54,887 bases of DNA from Azospirillum thermophilum (lineage in GTDB: Bacteria; Pseudomonadota; Alphaproteobacteria; Azospirillales; Azospirillaceae): assembly GCF_003130795.1 (NCBI RefSeq), contig NZ_CP029360.1, forward strand, positions 1 to 54,887, read 5' to 3'. Below the pieces are notes generated by a model. The model searched no databases and was not told the origin of the DNA. It saw only the letters and a program-made list of their open reading frames with translations. Of the stretch, positions 7,177-14,226 are shown piece by piece. A program made the position numbers and the translations under genes. Position 1 is the stretch's first letter, and the number at the start of each line of letters is the position of its first letter.

Positions 7177-8133
7177 TCATTCGTCGTCGCCGGCGATCAT
7201 CTCGGCCATCTGGCCGGCCAGATCCTCCCGGGCATCGTCGTACCGCTCGAGGACGCGCACGTCCTTGTGCCGGGAGAACTTCTGCGCCGCCCGGATGTTG
7301 CCGCCGCTGCGGTCCAGCACCGTCGTGATGGCGGTATGCCGGAGCCCGTGAGGTCGGGTACGCACCCCGACCTCGGCGCCCAGCGCGCGCACGATCTGAT
7401 AGACGGCCGTGCCGGTCAGCCGGCCGGAGCCCTTGCCAGCGGGGTCGAGCGAGCGGAAGAGCGGCCCCGGCCCATCGCCGCGGCGCCGCACCCACTCCAG
7501 CACCACCGCCAGCGTCGGCGCCGGCACCGTCACCAGCTCCTTCTGCCGGCGGCCCTTGCCCAGCACGGCAAGCGTGCCGGCGCTGGGATCGAGGTCCTCG
7601 ATGTCGAGCGCCACCACCTCGCCGCGCCGCAGGCCGAGGTCATGCAGCAGCCGGACGATCGCCGCGTCGCGCAACCCCTTCAGCCCGCCATGGCCGGCCG
7701 CGGCCGCGGCCATGGCCTTGACCGTCTCCCGCCCCGGGCCCCGCGTATCACGGTAGAGCTCCGCCCCGACGTTCGGCACTTCCAGCTTCCACCCCACCAG
7801 GCCCAGCGCGTTGCCGAGCTGCACGAGGCTGCGCAGCGCCGACAGGCGCCGGTTTACGGTCGCGGGCGCGAGCGAGCGCTCGAGCATGTGCGCACGATAG
7901 GCCAGGGCGATCCCATTGGCGTCACCCTGCGGTGTGGCCAGCAGGCGGCGGGCGGCCTCCTCGGCATCGGCGACGCCGACGAAGGCCGCGAAGTCGGCCA
8001 GGTCGCGCTGGTAGGCGGCTTGGGTCCGTGCCGACCGGCCGGCCAGGAAGGCGTCCAGGATGCGCTCCTGGACGCGGGTGAGAGGCAGGGCGGGCGCCGT
8101 CGGCTGGGCTACAACGAGGTCGGTGTCAGCCAT
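7177..8133 (-). CDS. Tyrosine recombinase (Xer/resolvase-like)
   Basis: 318 residues from ATG 8133 with a GGGGGG ribosome-binding site. A SAM-like core-binding domain (about 20-115) is followed by the catalytic domain with all expected residues: R169 (LGLRRGE), K193 (LGKGRRQ), H262 and R265 (HGLRHT), H289 (FSRHKD) and Y298 (LERYDD). The RAAQKFSRHKD segment resembles Xer and plasmid resolvases more than phage integrases. The position beside rep/par suggests multimer resolution of a circular replicon. A second, different integrase is at 22968. Confidence 0.88.
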   Translation of the reverse strand: MADTDLVVAQPTAPALPLTRVQERILDAFLAGRSARTQAAYQRDLADFAAFVGVADAEEAARRLLATPQGDANGIALAYRAHMLERSLAPATVNRRLSALRSLVQLGNALGLVGWKLEVPNVGAELYRDTRGPGRETVKAMAAAAAGHGGLKGLRDAAIVRLLHDLGLRRGEVVALDIEDLDPSAGTLAVLGKGRRQKELVTVPAPTLAVVLEWVRRRGDGPGPLFRSLDPAGKGSGRLTGTAVYQIVRALGAEVGVRTRPHGLRHTAITTVLDRSGGNIRAAQKFSRHKDVRVLERYDDAREDLAGQMAEMIAGDDE

Positions 8134-8161
8134 GGCGCCCCCCTGCCGCCGATCGCCGGGA

Positions 8162-8992
8162 TCAGCCGGCGGCCAGCAGCTCCAGACAGGCCGGGTGGTT
8201 GGTGATGACGAGCTCGCCGACCGTCTTGCCGGCACCACCGCCGACCGTATAGGTCGTCGGCACGGCCGCCATGGCGAAGCCCGAGAACAGCTCCCTCACT
8301 TCGGGCCTGTCGTTGATGCTCAGAACGAAGCGCCCCTGCAGTGCAGCGAGCAGATCAGCCAGCGTTGCAAAGTCAGCGCGATCGAACAACCCGCGGCCGT
8401 AGTCGGCCTCGCAGCCCCAGTATGGCGGATCGAGGTAGAACAGCGTGTCCGGCCGATCGTAGCGCCTGATGAACTCCGCGTAGGGCAGCCGTTCGATCAC
8501 GACGCCGGCGAGCCGCTCATGCACCGCCTCGAGGACGGCACCCAGCTTGGTGACGTCGAAGCGGGCCCCACCTCCCGGATCGACGCCGAAGGTGCGGCCG
8601 GCGACCTTGCCGCCGTAGCTGGTGCGCTGCAGGTAGAGGAACCGGGCGGCCCGCTCCAGGTCGGTCAGCGTGTCCGGGTCGCTGTCCATCAGCCGGTGAA
8701 ACTCGGCCCGGCTGGTCAGCTTGTACTTCAGCTCGCCCATGAAGGCTTCGTAGTGCCGCTGAAGGATGCGGAACAGCGTCGCGACGTCGGTCGACCAGTC
8801 GTTGATCACCTCGGCCGGCGGCGCCTGGTCGCGCCGCAGGAAGATGCCGCCCATGCCGACGAACGGCTCCGCATAGCAGCGGTGGGGGATCGATGACAGC
8901 AGCGGCACGAGCCGGCGCGCGAGATTGCGCTTGCCGCCGATGTAGCCGGCGACAGGCGAGACCGGGCGGACGGCCCGGGTAGTGACCTCCAT
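8162..8992 (-). CDS. dam: DNA adenine methyltransferase (Dam/D12 class)
   Basis: 276 residues. The D12-class architecture is complete: N-terminal GYIGGKRNLARRLVPLL, motif I AEPFVGMGG at 41-49, the target-recognition region in the middle, and motif IV DPPY at 188-191 (FYLDPPYWG), with SINDRPEVRELF after it. It would methylate N6 of adenine, possibly GATC, using SAM. Phages use such enzymes against host restriction or to time replication and packaging. First gene of a three-gene leftward operon. Confidence 0.92.
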   Translation of the reverse strand: MEVTTRAVRPVSPVAGYIGGKRNLARRLVPLLSSIPHRCYAEPFVGMGGIFLRRDQAPPAEVINDWSTDVATLFRILQRHYEAFMGELKYKLTSRAEFHRLMDSDPDTLTDLERAARFLYLQRTSYGGKVAGRTFGVDPGGGARFDVTKLGAVLEAVHERLAGVVIERLPYAEFIRRYDRPDTLFYLDPPYWGCEADYGRGLFDRADFATLADLLAALQGRFVLSINDRPEVRELFSGFAMAAVPTTYTVGGGAGKTVGELVITNHPACLELLAAG

Positions 8993-9140
8993 TCAATCAC
9001 CTGCTGAGTTGCGCGGCCACGACGGCCGCGACGGGCCATACGGTGGGCGATACCTCGTTCCGGCTGCGGTTCGCAGCCTGGAACGGCAACGCCCGCCGCG
9101 GCAGAGGCCGGGCGGGCGCTATAGGTGCATCGTCCTATCA

Positions 9141-9169
9141 ATATTGGCAAATAATCCTAGAAGTGTAAA
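9141..9169 (-). promoter_or_regulatory. Candidate promoter for dam-recombinase operon
   Basis: On the minus strand TTTACA (9164-9169) and CAATAT (9141-9146) lie 17 bases apart, upstream of the methylase gene. Between this and the gene (8993-9140) are a hairpin at about 9055-9083 (CGTTCCGGCTGC / GCAGCC-T-GGAACG) and GC-rich inverted GCCCGCC repeats, but no coding region. Confidence 0.35.
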
Positions 9170-9212
9170 GCGCCATGTTGCCCGGCATGGGCAATGGCGC
9201 CCTGAACGCAGA

Positions 9213-9229
9213 GTGTGGGGTTAGGTCAC
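9213..9229 (+). repeat. RepA iteron, downstream copy
   Basis: GTGTGGGGTTAGGTCAC, identical to the copy at 10187-10203, overlaps the rep stop codon (9226-9228). A 17-bp identical copy at both edges of rep marks it as a specific binding site. Confidence 0.75.
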
Positions 9230-10149
9230 GCCCCGAGGAGCTTTCCAACGGGTGGCCGACTGGGGTGGAGGATCAGGCCGGATCCATCATCGGCCAGTTC
9301 CACCCGAGCGTCCGGGTAGGCGGCAGTGGCGGCTTCCAGGGCCTCCAGGAAGGGGCGCCGGAAGAACCGGGCCTCCTTGAACCCACCGCCAAACTGGCTG
9401 TGGAGCGCCGTCCAGGTGACCGGCGTCGGACGGTCGAGCACGTGGAGCCGATAAGCGAGCCACACGTAGATGTCGAGCGACATGGAGCGATCGCGCAGGT
9501 GCCGCACTGCCGTTTCGAGCAACGGCACTGGATGCTCCTTCGCAGCGCGGAAGAACACCTCGTCCAACACCACCGTGTCGTCGAAAAGCCGGGGCTGGGG
9601 GCCAATGTCGATGGAATCGCCAAAGAGGAGGCCGCGGCGCACGATGCCGCCCTTTTCAAAGCCGTTGGCGCCCTTCTCAGTCTCCCAGAAGAACCGCATG
9701 CTGCAAGCGGCGATCCTCATCGACTGTTCGCGAAATGCTTTCGCGGTTTCGCCTCCGACGGTGACGCCCATGGCTTCGAGCCAAGCCCGCATGGATCGGC
9801 CCAGCGCGATCTCCCTGCTATCCGTCCGCACCGCCTGGGTGATCAGGTAGATCAGGATCATGCGGGCACGAGCGCCGTAGGGTACGCCGTACAGCCGCAG
9901 TTGATTGCCGACCTGCAGGCGGCCGGGCTCGACCACCAGCTTTACCCGATGCCCCTGCCGCTCCCACAGCTGGTCGTCTGGAATCTTGCGATGGGGCAGC
10001 GCGGTGAGGCACAGGCCCGAATAGGTATAGCCCAGATCACCGCGTTCATCGCCGAGCACGCCGGCCGCGATGTTGACGATGTCCTCGCTGGCAAGCGAAA
10101 GGGCCGCTTGCTTGCCGTTCTGGACGATGAGCTTGTGTATCTCAGCCAT
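9226..10149 (-). CDS. repA: Plasmid-type replication initiator RepA
   Basis: 307 residues. Resembles the alphaproteobacterial plasmid RepA family: YTYSGLCLTALPHRKIPDD near residue 41, then RLYGVPYGARARMILIYLIT (about 85-104) and RSMRAWLEAMG, an initiator winged-helix region. It would bind iterons and melt the origin to replicate a low-copy plasmid. The gene is bracketed by copies of a 17-bp iteron, with a cluster of six sites in all, and par genes follow upstream. This is the plasmid replicon, distinct from the O-like initiator at 14227. Confidence 0.88.
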   Translation of the reverse strand: MAEIHKLIVQNGKQAALSLASEDIVNIAAGVLGDERGDLGYTYSGLCLTALPHRKIPDDQLWERQGHRVKLVVEPGRLQVGNQLRLYGVPYGARARMILIYLITQAVRTDSREIALGRSMRAWLEAMGVTVGGETAKAFREQSMRIAACSMRFFWETEKGANGFEKGGIVRRGLLFGDSIDIGPQPRLFDDTVVLDEVFFRAAKEHPVPLLETAVRHLRDRSMSLDIYVWLAYRLHVLDRPTPVTWTALHSQFGGGFKEARFFRRPFLEALEAATAAYPDARVELADDGSGLILHPSRPPVGKLLGA

Positions 10150-10186
10150 GGCTTGCCAGTTGATGATGTTCTGGGCGTGGCGTCAA

Positions 10187-10363
10187 GTGTGGGGTTAGGT
10201 CACGGAACTACTTGAGACTAGTTGTTATCTATTCTAGTTGCTTCGTGACCTTACCCCACGGGATAACCCGAGTCGCCGCCGAGTCGTCGTGACCCAACCC
10301 CACGCTTTCGTGTCCTAACCCCACGGGATAACTGCGGACCCTGTGTGTGTCCTAACCCCACAC
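10187..10363. repeat. Plasmid origin: iteron cluster with AT-rich segment
   Basis: Five copies of GTGACCTAACCCCACA-like sites lie upstream of rep: one in plus orientation (10187-10203) and four inverted (10245-10260, 10289-10304, 10310-10325, 10347-10363). CCCCACGGGATAAC occurs twice. The AT-rich 10204-10244, with a repeated CTAGTTG, separates the first copy from the rest and could be the melting region. This fills the 10150-10454 gap. The sites probably also autoregulate rep. Confidence 0.82.
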
Positions 10364-10395
10364 GCGCCGACTCGCACCATCGTCGACTAGTAACG

Positions 10396-10447
10396 ACGTT
10401 GGAACGCTGAGATATTGCGGCGTTGCGATGTTTCAGCGTTCCAACGT
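10396..10447. repeat. 15-bp perfect inverted repeat downstream of parA
   Basis: ACGTTGGAACGCTGA (10396-10410) and TCAGCGTTCCAACGT (10433-10447) flank 22 bases. The arms carry the same AACG/CGTT core as the array at 11428-11650. Either a second centromere half or a terminator for parA; the T-poor flank favours protein binding. Confidence 0.6.
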
Positions 10448-10454
10448 TTTAACG

Positions 10455-11078
10455 TCATGCTGCAGGGGCACGGAAGCTGAACAGGTTCAGCCCCATGCGC
10501 TCGAGAATGCGCAGCGCGAACGCCTTGCACTGCCCATTGATACGAGCGTTCGCCCCCTCTTCGGACACCAGCGTGATCAGACCGTTGATCTCTGGAAGGG
10601 GTGACATCAACCTTGACCCAAGGTCCCCCATGGCCTTTGTTAGCTCCTTCTCGGCCGCGGCCTTTGCCCAGGTCTGGGTTGGCCAGCGGTTCGGCAGGCC
10701 GTAGGCGTGGGATAGCCGCTGCAGATCGGCTACCGCTACACGGAGATCCTCGGCCGAGTGCAGGAACGGGATCACCGTCAGATCGGCAACCTTGCTCAAC
10801 ACGGCGTCCACTTCGGGGCGGCCGCCGCCGCCGTCGATCACCAGTACGACGTCGTCGCGGTTCGCCAGCTGGTCGATCACGCGAGCGAGTTGCCGGACCT
10901 CCCGTCCGTCGACAGTCGCATAGCGGCGGGAGTCGGCCGGCAGCACGAGGCGGCGCGGGTCGGTCGTAACGTGGATCGAGCGGACACCGTGCATCCCCAG
11001 GCCATGGCACAGAGCGTGGCTTGTGGTGGTCTTGCCGGAACCACCCTTATCGCCGGCGAAAACGACGGTACGGCTCAC
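10455..11078 (-). CDS. parA: ParA-type partition ATPase
   Basis: 207 residues from GTG 11078, whose GTGA overlaps the stop of the upstream partner by four bases. Deviant Walker A KGGSGKTT at 11-18 (VFAGDKGGSGKTT), switch region DDVVLVIDGGGG, and the hydrophobic ADLTVIPF typical of ParA/CobQ proteins. The short length without an N-terminal HTH fits type Ib partition ATPases. It would move plasmid copies apart on the nucleoid together with the protein encoded just upstream. Confidence 0.9.
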   Translation of the reverse strand: MSRTVVFAGDKGGSGKTTTSHALCHGLGMHGVRSIHVTTDPRRLVLPADSRRYATVDGREVRQLARVIDQLANRDDVVLVIDGGGGRPEVDAVLSKVADLTVIPFLHSAEDLRVAVADLQRLSHAYGLPNRWPTQTWAKAAAEKELTKAMGDLGSRLMSPLPEINGLITLVSEEGANARINGQCKAFALRILERMGLNLFSFRAPAA

Positions 11079-11416
11079 AGCGGAACCTCTTGGATCAGGG
11101 AAGCTGGAAAGTCGGGATCCGCGATGGCCCGGTCGATCAGGATCCGAATGACATCCTGTGGCGTGATGTTCGCCCCCGGACCACGAGAAGCCATCAGTTC
11201 GAAGGCAGCCCGCTTCAACGCGGCGTCCTGCTCGGCAGATACCCGCACTGTCAGAGGAACGAAGGTCGTACCGACCTTGCTGCGCCTACCGACCCGGCTC
11301 GTTGAAGCAGGAACAGGCGCCGGCCCGCTGGGGGCGGCGATCGGGGCGGAGCGGTCGAGCGCGCCTTCGCCGAGTTCGGCGAGCAGCGCTGCGCCAGACA
11401 TCTTCTTTCGGACCAT
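11075..11416 (-). CDS. Putative centromere-binding partner of ParA
   Basis: 113 residues from ATG 11416 (a TTG 9 bases upstream is possible). A flexible Pro/Ala/Ser-rich N-terminus is followed by TTFVPLTVRVSAEQDAALKRAA and NITPQDVIRILIDRAI, a β-strand plus two helices that fits a ribbon-helix-helix DNA-binding fold. Placed before, and overlapping, parA, between palindromic repeat arrays, it is the likely ParB/ParG analogue that binds the centromere and represses the operon. Confidence 0.75.
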   Translation of the reverse strand: MVRKKMSGAALLAELGEGALDRSAPIAAPSGPAPVPASTSRVGRRSKVGTTFVPLTVRVSAEQDAALKRAAFELMASRGPGANITPQDVIRILIDRAIADPDFPASLIQEVPL

Positions 11417-11427
11417 GTCACCCAACC

Positions 11428-11650
11428 TTGAAACGCTGAAATGTTTCGAGATTGGGAAATCTGAACGCTGAAACGTTTTAATGTCAACATCAAAGCGCCG
11501 AAACGTCGAAGCGTATCAACATTAAAACGTTTCAATACCAAATTGACGGCCTTTGCGCGGCCAATCGCCGCGAATGCGTGGCGTAGGCGGCGATCAAGAT
11601 GGGATGACGTTAAAACGTTGCAATGTTGATACGCTGCAACATTGCAACGT
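11428..11650. repeat. Putative centromere/operator array of the par operon
   Basis: A dense set of AACGTT-centred repeats upstream of the par operon. Two perfect inverted pairs: TGAAACGTTTTAATGT (11469-11484) with its complement at 11519-11534, and ACGTTGCAATGTTG (11615-11628) with its complement at 11637-11650. Further GAAACG and GAACGCTGAAA copies lie at 11429-11475. It lies where a type Ib centromere is expected. No gene is seen in 11417-11708. Confidence 0.72.
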
Positions 11651-11708
11651 CTCGTGATGCGGCATCCCTTCATGATCAGCCACCACACCACCGCCTGCAA
11701 TCGGGCCG

Positions 11709-12143
11709 TCAGGCGTCACGGAATGCGAGGAAGCACGCCAGGGCGATCAGCAGACCGGCGACACCCCACTGGCCGAGCCCGGTGGCATACCAGGGCAATT
11801 GGTCGAGCCAGTGGTCGGCGAGTGACGTCCCGACAAGCGATGTGGGGATATGGGCGGCCTGGTACCCCCTTTCGGTCAAGGCTGGCCAGAGAGCAACCCA
11901 GCTTCCCCCGGCGATGGCTGCCAGCCACGCACCGATCCGACGGGCGTCGTCAGGTATCCATGCGCCCAGCGCGAAGCGGGAGAATGCAGATACGACGATC
12001 ATCGCCATCAAGGCCCTGATGATGATGTTCGCGGCTGTGGAGAACCCGATGCCTATGGAACCTGATACCCACTGAATAAAAGACATGACTGCGGCGAAAG
12101 CGATGAATGCTAGGATGAATACACCAGCGGTCGCATTGTTCAT
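11709..12143 (-). CDS. Integral membrane protein, unknown function
   Basis: 144 residues from ATG 12143, selected for GGGGGG just upstream. Hydropathy suggests about four membrane segments: VFILAFIAFAAVMSFIQWV, an Ile/Ala-rich one (IIIRALMAMIVVSAF), a third around GAWLAAIAGGSWVALW, and WGVAGLLIALACFLAF at the C-terminus. It sits alone between the centromere and the AGGGTGAC repeats. Immunity or exclusion is possible, but nothing in the sequence shows it. Confidence 0.65.
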   Translation of the reverse strand: MNNATAGVFILAFIAFAAVMSFIQWVSGSIGIGFSTAANIIIRALMAMIVVSAFSRFALGAWIPDDARRIGAWLAAIAGGSWVALWPALTERGYQAAHIPTSLVGTSLADHWLDQLPWYATGLGQWGVAGLLIALACFLAFRDA

Positions 12144-12262
12144 TCGTCCCCCCATGATCGTACGAGCATGCGGGCCCCGGGCCAACCGCGTTTCCGATGA
12201 TACCGTTCTCCGGTATCGCTTCCGTAACCGGCGGGCACCCATGCCCTTCATGCGCCTACCAT

Positions 12263-12345
12263 AAGGGTGACAGGACTGTCACTCTTTAGCGTGTCGGATG
12301 CATCGGTGCTGGTCACCCTTCCAGAGTGACACCTTTGTCACTCTT
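12263..12345. repeat. AGGGTGACAG palindromes, distal copies
   Basis: AAGGGTGACAG (12263-12273) and CTGTCACTCTT (12276-12286) form a near-perfect palindrome. A GGTCACCCTT (12311-12320) and a second palindrome, AGAGTGACA / TGTCACTCT (12323-12331, 12336-12344), follow. This is the same motif that fills the O-like initiator gene. The remaining bases of 12144-12433 show no gene. Confidence 0.65.
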
Positions 12346-12433
12346 CATTCCCGCTGCGGCAAGGCGCAGGGTGCCAATGCCGGAGGGTGGAACGATCGGA
12401 CACCACGCCCCTGCGGTGGAGCTGGAGGAACCA

Positions 12434-12601
12434 ATGCCCGAGGAAGTCAACGACCGGAACTCGCCCGGAAAAGAGAAGATCATCGCCCCGCCGAAGGGAG
12501 AGGGTGGTGCCGGAGACCGCGCGACCCCGGCGCCGAAGGCTGACACGAAGCCGACGCCGACGCCGCCCGTGAACCCGGCCGACCCTAACCTCAGGAAATG
12601 A
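12434..12601 (+). CDS. Small Pro/Lys-rich protein
   Basis: 55 residues from ATG 12434 with GGAGGA five bases upstream. Low-complexity, hydrophilic sequence (MPEEVNDRNSPGKEKIIAPP, then a Pro/Thr/Lys tail) with no recognised domain. It ends just before a perfect 13-bp inverted repeat and converges on the leftward HTH gene. Coding potential rests on the ribosome-binding site and composition. Confidence 0.5.
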   Translation: MPEEVNDRNSPGKEKIIAPPKGEGGAGDRATPAPKADTKPTPTPPVNPADPNLRK

Positions 12602-12606
12602 GCAGC

Positions 12607-12638
12607 GTGGAAGGGTGACAGGATCGTCACCCTTCCAC
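12607..12638. repeat. 13-bp perfect inverted repeat between convergent genes
   Basis: GTGGAAGGGTGAC (12607-12619) and GTCACCCTTCCAC (12626-12638) flank AGGATC. It contains the AGGGTGAC motif of the phage origin, yet lies where a bidirectional terminator would be useful. There is no T-run. Confidence 0.6.
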
Positions 12639-13346
12639 CGCCTCCCCGTTCAGGATTGCCACCAGGTCTTCGACCGCGCGCCGCTCCAGGGTCGCCACAT
12701 GCGTGTGTGACCGTCCGATCGTCCGGGCGATCCGGCGCAACGACAGCCCCATGGCCACCCCGACCACGGCCTTCCGCTGGTCGACGTCGTCGAGCAGGAA
12801 CAGCCACTGCAGCACGATGTCGAGCCGGCCGAGCGCGGCCGGCGACGGAACCAGCCGGATCCGGGGTGCGTCCCAGCCGTAGGCGAGGGCGGCCTGCCGG
12901 ACCACGTCGGGCATGGAGGACCTCCACCCCCCGGGATGGTCGCTGGGGCACGTCCGCAGCGTCTCCATGGCCTCTGCCAGCCATTCCCGCACCAGGTCAG
13001 CGGTCCACCCGCCGGAACCGCTCCACGGGCCTTCCAGCGCCGGATCGCCCGGCGCCGGCCGCCACGGCTCCACGGCCTCGGCGACGGTGGCCAGTTGCCA
13101 GCAGGTGGCGCTGCGGGCGCCGGCGCCGCCGTCGATCGGCATGGGATAGGTCACGTGGCGGCGCTCCGTCAGGATGTTGGGCTGCGGCAGGTGGGTGGTG
13201 TTGCTGATCCAGAAGGACGTCCTCAGCGACTCCGCCTGTGCCAGCATCGACCGCGCCGCGCGGTCGCGCAGCTGGGCCGCCGAGAGCTGCTTCGTAGCGC
13301 GCCGGGCGGCCCGGTTGCGGGCCTTCCTGTCCTTCCTGCTGGCCAT
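12627..13346 (-). CDS. HTH regulator, DUF6362-like
   Basis: 239 residues. A basic N-terminus (ASRKDRKARNRAARRATKQ) leads to a long middle region. The C-terminal sigma-region-4-like helix-turn-helix includes QRKAVVGVAMGLSLRRIART and GRSHTHVATLERRAVEDLVA. Proteins of this shape (DUF6362-like) end early operons of alphaproteobacterial prophages, so a late-gene activator is a plausible role. Last gene of the leftward early operon; its stop lies in the 12607-12638 inverted repeat. Confidence 0.65.
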   Translation of the reverse strand: MASRKDRKARNRAARRATKQLSAAQLRDRAARSMLAQAESLRTSFWISNTTHLPQPNILTERRHVTYPMPIDGGAGARSATCWQLATVAEAVEPWRPAPGDPALEGPWSGSGGWTADLVREWLAEAMETLRTCPSDHPGGWRSSMPDVVRQAALAYGWDAPRIRLVPSPAALGRLDIVLQWLFLLDDVDQRKAVVGVAMGLSLRRIARTIGRSHTHVATLERRAVEDLVAILNGEAVEG

Positions 13347-13347
13347 G

Positions 13348-13653
13348 TCAGAGTGCCGGCAGCGGCAGGGCGCCGGTCACGACGGACAGGCCGGCGATCA
13401 GGGCCGGCAGCAGCTCGGGATTGACCAGGGCGGGGTCGTTGCGCTGCTCGATCAGCGCCTGCTGCGCGATCGCCATCACGTCGGCCGCGTCGATCACCTG
13501 GCCGCGCACGAGCTGCGCCTCGAGCAGTGCGAGGTGGCTGTCACAGTCCTCCGCGTCCAGACCCGCGTCCGATCGCAGGCGGGCGCGCAACTGCTGGATC
13601 GCGCGGAACGCATCCGCCGGCCGCATGGCCCTTATCGCCGCTCGTTCATACAT
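13348..13653 (-). CDS. Hypothetical early protein
   Basis: 101 residues, mostly helical (AFRAIQQLRARLRSDAGLDA, then AADVMAIAQQALIEQRND), ending in a hydrophobic stretch (LLPALIAGLSVVTGALPLPA). It precedes the HTH regulator by one base, so the two are co-translated. No family recognised. Confidence 0.65.
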   Translation of the reverse strand: MYERAAIRAMRPADAFRAIQQLRARLRSDAGLDAEDCDSHLALLEAQLVRGQVIDAADVMAIAQQALIEQRNDPALVNPELLPALIAGLSVVTGALPLPAL

Positions 13654-13717
13654 CGTTACCCCGGAAGAAGAGTACGTCGCACCCGAAAGGTAATTTGCCG
13701 TCCTATGTGCTAAAAAA

Positions 13718-14134
13718 TCATGATGGCGCGATCACGAACACCTCACGGGCGTCCGCAATTGTCTTGCAGATAATGTTTTTCGCTGTGGGTTTTGCGGACG
13801 GTGACTTTGAATGTGTAAATACTGCGCCATGATCATTAATCCGCCCGATCATCGGAACGGTTCGCCACTCCAGCCGGCCCGCCGGCAGGATGATCGTCGG
13901 GCCCAACCGCGCCCGTTCCGCCCGTGCCCATTGCTCCAGCTGGCTGGACAGCCGCTCTTTTCGCGCAGCCAGAGGCGCGGCACGGGTATCCGCAGCGGTG
14001 CGCAGCGCAGTGATGCCGCCGACCAGCTCGGTCGTGATCCGGGCGAGGCCTCGATTGATCTCGCCGATCTCCGCCAGGACGCGCGAGGCCTCGTCTGCGT
14101 CTCTGATCGCGGTGTCCGTCGGCGTGCTACCCAT
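13718..14134 (-). CDS. gam: Gam-like host-nuclease inhibitor
   Basis: 138 residues from ATG 14134, preceded by GGGGGT. The Mu Gam pattern is visible: an N-terminal coiled coil (SRVLAEIGEINRGLARITTE), PLAARKERLSSQLEQWAR, then PAGRLEWRTVP. Gam binds DNA ends and blocks exonucleases (RecBCD/Ku-like). The C-terminal part is short and diverged, ending REVFVIAPS, where typical Gam proteins are longer. It lies in the early operon after the initiator. Confidence 0.72.
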   Translation of the reverse strand: MGSTPTDTAIRDADEASRVLAEIGEINRGLARITTELVGGITALRTAADTRAAPLAARKERLSSQLEQWARAERARLGPTIILPAGRLEWRTVPMIGRINDHGAVFTHSKSPSAKPTAKNIICKTIADAREVFVIAPS

Positions 14135-14226
14135 GGTGACCCCCAATCCGCGACGCTGGGGCGCCTCAAATTGGGAGTATTATCACAGCAGGCGGGGGTA
14201 ATCCATCCGATTTGCGGACTATGATC

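Noticed and set aside
11251..11700. Leftward 149-codon frame over the centromere repeats
   Set aside because: Overlaps the putative ParA-partner gene in another frame and translates repeats; no ribosome-binding site.
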